Of a stretch of DNA of 64,000 bases, positions 14,905 through 21,237 are shown piece by piece (position 1 is the stretch's first letter; the number at the start of each line of letters is the position of its first letter). Location of the stretch: positions 27,795 to 91,794 of IMG/VR virus record IMGVR_UViG_3300042368_001013. One strand, written 5' to 3'. This DNA comes from a virus. The notes beneath the pieces were generated by a model. That model saw nothing but the letters and a program-made list of their open reading frames with translations, searched no databases and was not told the DNA's origin. The position numbers and the translations under genes were made by a program.

Positions 14905-15852
14905 TTACGAAGCCATGTAGGTTATAATTTGTGTTCCTGTATTTGATACTGCATACAACTTATTTGTATTTTGTATATCAAGGAAAACATTTTCTCCTGG
15001 ATCTAGGGCATATCCATATGAGGAACCAACTAGTCCAGATGTGTTACCAACATAGATAAAATCAGTATTTGTAGAAAGTGCTTTTATGTTTATACCAGTC
15101 AAACATGTAAAGCCACCTGAATCCATTTGTTGTACTGCAGCAGATGTTGGGGACACTCTACCAGTTTTGAATGTTGTTGGTCTACCTACTCCAAGAGCGG
15201 TAAAATCTGTACGCAATCCTACTATTTGTCCATAAATTGCGGTTATACCATTTGTTATATCATTATTGGCAATACCTACAGTGTTACCAACAGTTACTGC
15301 TACGGCAGTTGCACCAGAAATTCCGGCAACCAAAACAGTCGAAGGAATTGTGGCTGTAAATGTTGCTCCAGTTATGGCAACCTTCAGAGCATCACCACTG
15401 GTTCCAATTGACCAGCCAGTTGCACCGACCAATTTAACAAAGATTGAAGTTGCGCCAGATGGGCCATAAGTAGAAATTGAATCAACGGTTGTATATAATC
15501 TACCACCAGTAATTTCAATTTGACTTCCTGTAAAAGTTTTTACGTATACAGGTGATCCAGTAGAACCTGTTGCAATAATAGTTCCGCTTATGGGAAGAGG
15601 ATAACCACCACCAGTACCCTGTACGGTAACAAGCCCGTTGAATCCTGTAATAGAAGCGGTGAGACCACCTGCAACTGTTACTGGGAATGGATTTGCAGAG
15701 GAAGTTGTAGTTGCTACCCCCGTAATACCATGTGCCAATTTAAAGATTTGGAAGTGGGCAGTTGTTCCAGAATATTGAGCTACATCTGTAGCTACAGCAG
15801 CAGTTAATCCAGCTGTTTCAATAATAATGTTTGGGTCTGTATCTGAGGCCAT
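14905..15852 (-). CDS. Beta-repeat virion surface/appendage protein
   Basis: A 315-residue, Ala/Thr/Gly/Val-rich protein with irregular strand repeats. The C-terminal domain (DFIYVGNTSGLVGSS, YALDPGENVFLDI, then a final NKLYAVSNTGTQIITYMAS) is a pattern often seen in tailed-phage fibre and decoration proteins. AGGATAT precedes the ATG; TCTAAATA further upstream is a plausible late promoter. First gene of the two-gene minus-strand structural operon. Function at the virion surface is inferred from the family-like C-terminus. Confidence 0.6.
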   Translation of the reverse strand: MASDTDPNIIIETAGLTAAVATDVAQYSGTTAHFQIFKLAHGITGVATTTSSANPFPVTVAGGLTASITGFNGLVTVQGTGGGYPLPISGTIIATGSTGSPVYVKTFTGSQIEITGGRLYTTVDSISTYGPSGATSIFVKLVGATGWSIGTSGDALKVAITGATFTATIPSTVLVAGISGATAVAVTVGNTVGIANNDITNGITAIYGQIVGLRTDFTALGVGRPTTFKTGRVSPTSAAVQQMDSGGFTCLTGINIKALSTNTDFIYVGNTSGLVGSSYGYALDPGENVFLDIQNTNKLYAVSNTGTQIITYMAS

Positions 15853-15878
15853 TTGATATCCTATAAATAGTTCTAGAA

Positions 15879-15886
15879 TATTTAGA
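15879..15886 (-). promoter_or_regulatory. Late-type promoter TCTAAATA
   Basis: TCTAAATA on the minus strand, 26 nt before the ATG at 15852, with an AGGATAT ribosome-binding site in the leader. A separate TATAAATA on the plus strand (15862-15869) points toward gp33. Confidence 0.5.
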
Positions 15887-15898
15887 AGAGTAAAATGA

Positions 15899-15926
15899 TT
15901 GCTTTTATTTGATTATAGTATATTAT
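15899..15926 (+). promoter_or_regulatory. Sigma70-type promoter (TTGCTT-16-TATTAT)
   Basis: TTGCTT and TATTAT with a 16-nt spacer. Transcription would start about 8 nt before the gp33 ATG, just inside the TGGAGAAAAT ribosome-binding region. Confidence 0.55.
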
Positions 15927-15940
15927 AGTGTGGAGAAAAT

Positions 15941-16174
15941 ATGTATATAGACGATTCAGCTAAAGAAAAATTTTCTGTTAAAGTTTTACAGAGAGTATCT
16001 AAAACAAAGTTATCTTTTATGGAATGTGTTTTGGAACTCAGTGGAGAAATGGGATTAGATCCATCTGCCGCAGGAAAACTTTTAACTAAACCTCTTATTG
16101 AAAAAATTGAACAAGAGGGTAGAAAGTTAAATATCCTAAAAAGTAAAAAAAGTCCAAGATTGCCAGTTGACTGA
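15941..16174 (+). CDS. 33: gp33-like late-transcription co-activator
   Basis: A 77-residue protein resembling T4/cyanophage gp33: LSFMECVLELSGEMGLDPSAAGKLLTKPLIEKIEQEGRKLNIL matches the conserved helical core (a helix around ECVLEL, a D/E-P pivot, then the KLLT...IEKIE...NIL helix). gp33 links RNA polymerase and the gp45 sliding clamp and works with the gp55 sigma factor at TATAAATA promoters. The position directly upstream of gp32 matches T4. GGAG precedes the ATG. The gp32 promoter is embedded in its last codons. Confidence 0.75.
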   Translation: MYIDDSAKEKFSVKVLQRVSKTKLSFMECVLELSGEMGLDPSAAGKLLTKPLIEKIEQEGRKLNILKSKKSPRLPVD

Positions 16175-16194
16175 CTCAATTGGAACGTTATAAT
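16167..16194 (+). promoter_or_regulatory. Sigma70-type promoter of gp32 (TTGACT-16-TATAAT)
   Basis: TTGACT overlaps the gp33 stop codon; TATAAT follows after 16 nt. The predicted start is near 16201, immediately upstream of the leader hairpin at 16208-16224. Confidence 0.85.
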
Positions 16195-16207
16195 TAAAAT
16201 AGAAAGG

Positions 16208-16224
16208 CCGAGGTAGATCCTCGG
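16208..16224 (+). promoter_or_regulatory. gp32 leader hairpin, probable translational operator
   Basis: CCGAGG, TAGAT loop, CCTCGG: a perfect 6-bp GC stem 9 nt before the gp32 ATG, followed by the A/T-rich single strand GTAATTAAT. T4 gp32 represses its own translation through a leader pseudoknot plus an A/T-rich site near the AUG. This element has the right place and parts for the same control, but whether it forms a pseudoknot is not visible. Confidence 0.65.
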
Positions 16225-16233
16225 GTAATTAAT

Positions 16234-17088
16234 ATGGCAAGTTTTTCAGATTTTAAGAAAAAGAGTAAGAATTCTGTATCCGCACTTAGTGAACGTCTTG
16301 ATAAGTTGACTTCAAAGGAAAGTTACAAAGATGACAGGCTTTGGAAGCCAGGAATTGATAAGGCAGGCAATGGTTATGCCGTTATTAGATTCCTACCAGA
16401 GGTAGCTGGCGAAGATAGTCCATTTGTTTCGGTCTATAGCCACACCTTTAAGGGTAAGGGGGGTTGGTTGTTTGAAAATTGTCCAACTACCACTGGCGAC
16501 AAGTGTCCTGTTTGTGCAGCAAATACCGAACTATGGAATAGTGGCATCGAAGACGACAAGAACATTGCTCGTCAGCGTAAGCGCAAGCTAACCTACTTTT
16601 CCAATATTTTGGTAATTGAAGATCCTGCTAATCCAGAAAATAAGGGAAATGTTTTTCTTTATCAGTACGGAACAAAGATCTTTCAAAAGATTCAAAGCTT
16701 AGCACATCCAGAATTTCAAGATGAAGTTGCCGTTGATCCATTCAACTTCTGGACTGGAGCAGATTTTAAGATTAAAATTCGTAATGTCGGTGGTTATGTA
16801 AACTATGACCGTAGCGAATTTTCTTCCCCGGCTCCACTCTTTGCTGGAGATGATAAGAAGTTGGAAGAACTTTGGAAGAAGCAATATCCTCTGAAGCCAT
16901 TTGTTGATAAGAGCCAATTTAAGAGCTTCGATGAACTTAATGAAAGGTTCAAGAAGGCTGTTGGTGATGATATCCGTGCTCAGTTTATTGAAACTAAGAG
17001 CATTGAAGATGATATTGAAGAACCCACTATTACAGAAGCAGAGGAAAAAAATCCTCTGCAATACTTCTCCGAAATGGAGAATGATTGA
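16234..17088 (+). CDS. 32: ssDNA-binding protein gp32
   Basis: A 284-residue homologue of T4 gp32, which coats single-stranded DNA in replication, recombination and repair. The basic N-terminal segment (SFSDFKKKSKNSV) carries the cooperativity region. The zinc site is His70, Cys83, Cys91, Cys94 (HTF...NCP...KCPVC), as in T4 His64/Cys77/Cys87/Cys90. The OB-fold continues to about residue 230 and the C-terminal tail is acidic (IEDDIEEPTITEAEEK), which in T4 recruits partner proteins. It has its own early promoter, a leader hairpin and a terminator, and C-rich codons consistent with high expression. Confidence 0.95.
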   Translation: MASFSDFKKKSKNSVSALSERLDKLTSKESYKDDRLWKPGIDKAGNGYAVIRFLPEVAGEDSPFVSVYSHTFKGKGGWLFENCPTTTGDKCPVCAANTELWNSGIEDDKNIARQRKRKLTYFSNILVIEDPANPENKGNVFLYQYGTKIFQKIQSLAHPEFQDEVAVDPFNFWTGADFKIKIRNVGGYVNYDRSEFSSPAPLFAGDDKKLEELWKKQYPLKPFVDKSQFKSFDELNERFKKAVGDDIRAQFIETKSIEDDIEEPTITEAEEKNPLQYFSEMEND

Positions 17089-17114
17089 AAAAAGCCCCGC
17101 AAGGGGCTTTTTTT
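17088..17114. terminator. Bidirectional terminator after gp32
   Basis: AAAAGCCCC, GCAA loop, GGGGCTTTT with T-run to the right and A-run to the left. It ends gp32 on the plus strand and the tail-assembly operon on the minus strand. Confidence 0.9.
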
Positions 17115-17682
17115 ATGACCATGTAAATTTTTGTGAAGTTCTAGTCAACTCATCACCAAAATAATGCAGATCACCATTATATGTTGGTCTTGTTTCGGTA
17201 AATCCTTTTGGATCTTTTCCCTTATCCATTAGAGCCGAAACTGATTTATATAAGTTTTGTAAAGCAGGGTTTACCGTTCCATTTATTTCACTAATTACAC
17301 CTGTGAATTCTTTTTTGGTTACAAAATTAGGTTCATTTGGTTTTTCTAAAATATTTGCCGGAGTTACCGTTTTGGGTACATATGTTTCAAAAAATGGTAT
17401 TTGTTGGAGTAATCTATTAGTTGTATCTGTATCAACTGTTGTTGATGTGGTTGATCTTGGTCTTTCAAACAATTTTAAATCATTACCAAAATCAAATGGT
17501 GTATTCAAAGATTGATTTAATAATTCATTTTCGGGTAGATTTGATTCTCCCAATGATGCAACAGCACGTTCCGAATTAGAAGTAAAAACGTCAGGCTCAA
17601 TTAAATAATTCTGAACAACTTGTTCAACTTTTACATCGTCTGAATTCGAATTTATTAAATCTAGTTTTTCTTTTTCTTCCAT
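17113..17682 (-). CDS. Hypothetical protein in tail-assembly operon
   Basis: A 189-residue acidic protein (MEEKEKLDLINSNSDD...). The N-terminal ~110 residues are low-complexity and Asn/Leu/Thr-rich; the C-terminal part has a helix (NPALQNLYKSVSALMDKG) and an aromatic end (DLHYFGDEL). Its ATG lies 2 nt past the stop of the gp26 -1 frame (17685), so it is coupled to that frameshift region. In T4-like genomes this region codes for hub-assembly proteins. It is far too short to be a tape measure. Function unknown. Confidence 0.6.
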   Translation of the reverse strand: MEEKEKLDLINSNSDDVKVEQVVQNYLIEPDVFTSNSERAVASLGESNLPENELLNQSLNTPFDFGNDLKLFERPRSTTSTTVDTDTTNRLLQQIPFFETYVPKTVTPANILEKPNEPNFVTKKEFTGVISEINGTVNPALQNLYKSVSALMDKGKDPKGFTETRPTYNGDLHYFGDELTRTSQKFTWS

Positions 17683-17684
17683 TT

Positions 17685-17884
17685 TTATCTACTGTATTGT
17701 CTGTTTAAAGCCATTTCTTGTTGCATTCTTTTTTCTTCTGCCAAAAGATTAATATAAATTTCTCTTTCCCAGAATAACATATTTTCAATATCTTCTAAAG
17801 ACCATTTGTAATTATTTACCAAAGAAAAGTTTGTTTTATAGTAATCAAATAGATCTAAGAAGTTTGAAGCAATGTAAAAAAATT
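17685..17884 (-). CDS. -1 frame extension of gp26 (gp51-like tail-assembly domain)
   Basis: An open -1 frame with no ATG in its first ~40 codons that continues directly from the end of gp26. Read by slippage at the T7 run (17876-17882) it adds 63 residues: YIASNFLDLFDYYKTN, then NYKWSLEDIENMLFWEREI and a helical end RQYSR. The W-x-L-x-D-I-E-N-M-x-F-W-E-R pattern resembles C-terminal extensions of tail-assembly chaperones (the lambda T and P2 E' type parts). It may be the counterpart of T4 gp51, which helps hub and tape-measure assembly. The fusion would be about 281 residues. Alternatively, an indel in the T run split one gene. Confidence 0.6.
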
Positions 17885-18529
17885 TAGGGTACCAGACACC
17901 TCTCTTTCTCCATCTTTTGCTGGGAGAATTGCATATAGTTCTGGTTGATTTTTTGAAATTTTCTCAATTTCTTTTAAGAAAGAATATGGTAAATTATCAA
18001 TCAATTGTTTAAATTCATCGCTGATAAAAGTATCTAAATTATACACTTCATTTTTTACAATTATTGATGTAATGTACTTTTTAAATAAAGATAATTCATC
18101 ATTTAAATCACATTCCAATATTTTCATAATTTTTGGAGTTTTAATTTTTGCATATACACCCTCTTTAATTTGTATATTAACGTCAGTAAGTGTATTTTTT
18201 ACTTGAATGTTATCTATATTAATTTTAAAAGATTCTTCACCAATTTTAAGATTTAGTTCTTCACCAACACTCTTAGATCTAATCTTTAAATACAAGTACT
18301 CAGCATCAGCAAGACATAGATCATCTATATCAACTCCAGAACTGTTTGTTTTTAAAATGTTTACCATTGCCATCAAGCATAGTTTTTTATTTTGTTCTTT
18401 TAAAATAATTGATATATTTTTAGAATCTTTTACTTTAAATGGTACAAATTTTACAGTTTTTTGGCTAACTGGTAATACGGTTTCGTAGGTTGGGTTCAAC
18501 TCTTGAATAATATTTTTCAATTCGTTCAT
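17855..18529 (-). CDS. 26: gp26-like baseplate hub assembly protein
   Basis: A 224-residue homologue of T4 gp26 (208 residues). Recognisable parts are the start LNPTYETVLPVSQKTVKFVPF, the CLADAEYLYLKIRSKSVGE block and the end LPYSFLKEIEKISKNQPELY. gp26 acts in formation of the central hub of the baseplate. It lies between the tube-fold gene and the -1 frame extension on the minus strand, consistent with T4, where 26 and 51 are neighbours. The last in-frame codons cross a T7 slippery run; without slippage the protein ends TLLQTS. Confidence 0.75.
   Translation of the reverse strand: MNELKNIIQELNPTYETVLPVSQKTVKFVPFKVKDSKNISIILKEQNKKLCLMAMVNILKTNSSGVDIDDLCLADAEYLYLKIRSKSVGEELNLKIGEESFKINIDNIQVKNTLTDVNIQIKEGVYAKIKTPKIMKILECDLNDELSLFKKYITSIIVKNEVYNLDTFISDEFKQLIDNLPYSFLKEIEKISKNQPELYAILPAKDGEREVSGTLNFFTLLQTS
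17876..17885 (-). promoter_or_regulatory. Probable programmed -1 frameshift site (AAATTTTTTT)
   Basis: In the gp26 frame the bases read CTA AAT TTT TTT ACA, giving two overlapping X XXY YYZ heptamers (A AAT TTT and T TTT TTT). A Shine-Dalgarno-like AAGAGAGG lies 13-16 nt upstream, a known stimulator of -1 slippage in bacteria. Slippage joins gp26 to the 63-residue -1 frame. Confidence 0.6.
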
Positions 18530-18533
18530 AATT

Positions 18534-19148
18534 TTAAGGGGTACTTGGGGTTGGTGTTACTTCTTGTTTGAATTCTCTAAAACCAAATGTAACAGCATAT
18601 TTTAGATATTTATCGACAAATGCCATACTCATTTCAATTGGTTGTGTTTCTACAGGAAAAACTTCAAAAAAAGTTAATGTATTGTTAGTTCCACCATTAG
18701 GATTTAAAATTTCAATATTCATTGTACAGTTCTTAACAACTCTATCATAATATGGAGTTACATATGCTCCAAAATATAATGGGCTTGCGGAATTTGCTCT
18801 CGGGGATCTATAAAATACATTGAACCAATTATTAAAAAAAGTCAATAAATGTTGATCATTAGTTATTGGAAAAATTAATTGAACACCAAATCCTCCGCTT
18901 AAGATATCTTGACTGCGGGGAACAAATCTTCCTTGACCAAATCCCGATAAATTATCTTGAACCGTATTTATTGCTCTTGGACCCAATGCCATGTATTCGG
19001 CCTGCACATAACCACCGCTATCGTCCCCTAAAACTACGCCAGATGGCAAACCGCTAAAGGACACTTTAAATCTATTGGCTAATTGTAATCCATTATGGTC
19101 AGTAAAATATTGTTTTATTGATGTTATTGGATTAGTTGGTGTTGGCAT
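18534..19148 (-). CDS. Tail-tube-fold protein (gp54/gp19 type)
   Basis: A 204-residue protein with the tube-domain pattern: NRFKVSFSGLPSG at the start, a central strand region with LIFPITNDQHLLTFFNNWFNVF, and a C-terminal FEVFPVETQPIEMSMAFVDKYLKYAVTFGF. T4 gp54 (tube initiator), gp48 and gp19 share this fold. With gp48 at 19598 and gp19 at 32035, the likeliest role here is gp54, the baseplate component on which tube polymerises. The first 17 nt overlap the gp4 gene. Assignment to gp54 rather than another paralogue is inference. Confidence 0.65.
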   Translation of the reverse strand: MPTPTNPITSIKQYFTDHNGLQLANRFKVSFSGLPSGVVLGDDSGGYVQAEYMALGPRAINTVQDNLSGFGQGRFVPRSQDILSGGFGVQLIFPITNDQHLLTFFNNWFNVFYRSPRANSASPLYFGAYVTPYYDRVVKNCTMNIEILNPNGGTNNTLTFFEVFPVETQPIEMSMAFVDKYLKYAVTFGFREFKQEVTPTPSTP

Positions 19149-19560
19149 TTGAGAATATTTCTTTTTCTGTTAGTAACTTAAATTGCATATTGTTCTTTTG
19201 GCAAAACGTTTTGGCTGCATTCCATTTTGCATTATTGATAACCCAGATAATTTTTTCTTTTTTAGATGCATTTTCTTTTAAAAAAGTTTGTTTAGCTGGC
19301 TTTACTTCTATTAACCAAGTTTGTAAATTATTTCCATTATTGAATTGAACTAAAAAGTCTGGAAAATAATTATGCATTTTCTTGTCAAGAGGATTTAGAT
19401 ATGGAATAACTATTTCCTCGGATGACCATTTTGTTATATTAATATTTTCATCTAAAAATTTACACACTCTTCTTTCCCATAAGGAACGACATACAATATT
19501 GGTAGCATCTCCAATATATTTTTTTATATTTTTGGGTTTAAATATTGTTTTGTATGCCAT
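19132..19560 (-). CDS. 4: gp4-like head completion protein
   Basis: A 142-residue homologue of T4 gp4 (gp50/4 head completion). Landmarks are KYIGDATNIVCRSLWERR, KWSSEEIVIPYLNPLDKKMHNYFPDFLV and WLIEVKPAKQT. The Glu29, Pro67-Asp68 and Glu85-Val-Lys87 pattern is that of PD-(D/E)XK/TnsA-like nuclease folds, in keeping with a role at the DNA entry vertex after packaging. First gene of the minus-strand tail operon; its ATG is 5 nt after ACTAAATA, so a leaderless late mRNA is predicted. Confidence 0.8.
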   Translation of the reverse strand: MAYKTIFKPKNIKKYIGDATNIVCRSLWERRVCKFLDENINITKWSSEEIVIPYLNPLDKKMHNYFPDFLVQFNNGNNLQTWLIEVKPAKQTFLKENASKKEKIIWVINNAKWNAAKTFCQKNNMQFKLLTEKEIFSNANTN

Positions 19561-19565
19561 AAAAA

Positions 19566-19589
19566 TATTTAGTTAATTTAAACTAAATA
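19566..19589. promoter_or_regulatory. Palindromic divergent late promoter (gp4 / gp48)
   Basis: TATTTAGTT, 6-nt centre, AACTAAATA: a perfect 9-bp inverted repeat placing an ACTAAATA late promoter on each strand. The minus copy is 5 nt from the gp4 ATG; the plus copy is 8 nt from the gp48 ATG. One site can fire both tail operons. Confidence 0.65.
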
Positions 19590-19597
19590 ATAATATA

Positions 19598-20404
19598 ATG
19601 GTTTACTTACGTCAATACCCCATAGCAAGTTCAAGTTTAACTAGCGAAGTTCCATATTGGTTAGTTTTTTATGCTGCTGATTATTCATTAAGAGCAGAAA
19701 ACAGAACTCGTATAGGTATAGCCTCCAGAGCTCATTCTAAATTAGTCTTACCATTTCCAAAAGAACCTGGATATTCTTTACGCCATGAATTTGGAGAAGG
19801 AACTAATCCAGTTGGTCCAGTTCTTTCTATGGCCGCATTAAATAATTCTGGTGGAGATTTTGAACTTTTGTGGAATAGAATAATTGATCCGGCAAAATTT
19901 CAAAATGAATATATGTATGCCACTACTACATATAGAAGATTTTCTAACGTAACAGAAGCCACAATGGTTTCTGAAGCAAGAAGAGAATACAATTTTGAAT
20001 ATATTTTTGTTCCAAAATCTGCAAACGAAAGCATAGAAGTTAGAGATATTGTTGGAACATTTAGAAAATCATCATATCCTGTAGTGGTTGCAGGTTTGCC
20101 AGAAAGATCGTATCCACAATCACTTTGGACGTTAAGAGTAGCAAAAGGCACTCCAATTGGAGGTGGAGATTTAGATTTAAACTTGACTGCTGATTGGCTT
20201 GGTGAACCAATGCCATTGGTTTTAACTTCCATGGTAGTTAAATATAGTGATGCATCAGATCCCATTGTAAGGACTTTGGCAAATGGTTATTCTTCTGTAA
20301 CTCTTTTAGGTTTAACGTTTAGAGAGTTTGAAACTGGAACTTTCAAACCTGGTACAGATCAAGGTGCAATGCTACTATCAAAGTCAGAAATTATAGGTAT
20401 GTAA
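19598..20404 (+). CDS. 48: gp48-like baseplate tail-tube cap protein
   Basis: A 268-residue protein resembling T4-like gp48. It shows YNFEYIFVPKSANESIEVRDIV and the C-terminal pattern MPLVLTSMVVKYSDAS then SSVTLLGLTFREFETG, the tube-domain end shared by gp48 and gp54. gp48 caps the baseplate dome and, with gp54, starts tube assembly. It heads a long plus-strand baseplate operon running through gp6. T4 gp48 is longer (364 residues). Confusion with gp54 is possible; both members of the pair seem to be present on opposite strands. Confidence 0.7.
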   Translation: MVYLRQYPIASSSLTSEVPYWLVFYAADYSLRAENRTRIGIASRAHSKLVLPFPKEPGYSLRHEFGEGTNPVGPVLSMAALNNSGGDFELLWNRIIDPAKFQNEYMYATTTYRRFSNVTEATMVSEARREYNFEYIFVPKSANESIEVRDIVGTFRKSSYPVVVAGLPERSYPQSLWTLRVAKGTPIGGGDLDLNLTADWLGEPMPLVLTSMVVKYSDASDPIVRTLANGYSSVTLLGLTFREFETGTFKPGTDQGAMLLSKSEIIGM

Positions 20405-20406
20405 TA

Positions 20407-21234
20407 ATGCATTATTCTCAAAGTTTAGGAAAAATTTTATATACGACCGAACTTGGAACTTTTAATGTTAGTGATTTAACTTCGTATTTTATTTTAGAAA
20501 ATACAAAATTAAGTGCTGCAAATGTTGACGTATCTTCAAATACTACTTTATTGGAATTATCTAATACAGTTTATTCTGATGTAAATCTTTTTTGGTATTT
20601 TTTATATGCCAATAACTCAATAAATCCATTTAATTTATTTGACACCGATACGGCAGATTTACTAAGTGAATATAGTACAAATACACAAATAAATTCAACA
20701 ACACTTAGTGACGGGTATGATGTAATAGTTCCAGAAGGATCATTAATTTTACCTTGGGTAGCCAATTCTGGTGATACTTATAGTTATGGCTCTACTGGAA
20801 ATTTTAGTCTAACTGGTGGATTTGGATTCATAAAGGAATTTAATCCATTTACAAAGGTAGCTACAATTATTCAACCAATTGGTGGTGTCACATTTGCCGT
20901 AAATCAAAAAGTAAATTATCTTGTAAATGGTGATACTTATAGTTCTATTGGATCTTATGGTGGTGAAACCAGATCAATTCAATATGTGCAAACTCAATTA
21001 GAAGCAACAAAAGAAATTAAATATGAAATTTATGGAAATTTACAAGTATTTGGTATGATGGAAGATGATTTGCCCATAACCGAAAAAACTGATAATTTTG
21101 GATTTACTGGTGCAACCAGTGCCATAAGTTATCAGCAATATGCACAAAACAAAAATACAAATATTCAATATTATTTACCATATACTTCAAAGTCGTTTCC
21201 ATTTACAAAAATTACACAAAATTATATTGTCTAA
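20407..21234 (+). CDS. 53: gp53-like baseplate wedge protein
   Basis: A 275-residue protein. The segment VYSDVNLFWYFLYANNSINPFNLF fits the LysM-like pattern of gp53 wedge proteins (YxDxxLYWxxxxxNxxxxPF). A Gly/Ser-rich strand region and a Gln/Tyr-rich end (YQQYAQNKNTNIQYY) follow. gp53 in T4 joins wedges to each other and to the hub. The start is 3 nt after gp48. Only the short LysM-like block is recognisable; the remainder is unassigned. Confidence 0.5.
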   Translation: MHYSQSLGKILYTTELGTFNVSDLTSYFILENTKLSAANVDVSSNTTLLELSNTVYSDVNLFWYFLYANNSINPFNLFDTDTADLLSEYSTNTQINSTTLSDGYDVIVPEGSLILPWVANSGDTYSYGSTGNFSLTGGFGFIKEFNPFTKVATIIQPIGGVTFAVNQKVNYLVNGDTYSSIGSYGGETRSIQYVQTQLEATKEIKYEIYGNLQVFGMMEDDLPITEKTDNFGFTGATSAISYQQYAQNKNTNIQYYLPYTSKSFPFTKITQNYIV

Positions 21235-21237
21235 TAT

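Noticed and set aside
15127-15411. Open frames antisense to the beta-repeat protein
   Set aside because: They arise from the repetitive Thr/Gly/Val codons of the real gene on the other strand and have low-complexity Ser/Cys content.
15862-15869. TATAAATA on the plus strand upstream of gp33
   Set aside because: It could give a late gp33 transcript, but it lies over 70 nt from the ATG and overlaps the leader of the divergent gene. The closer TTGCTT-16-TATTAT promoter explains gp33 better.
17113-17682. Short tape measure protein
   Set aside because: 189 residues, acidic and low-complexity, lacking long helices; far too short to span a contractile tail.
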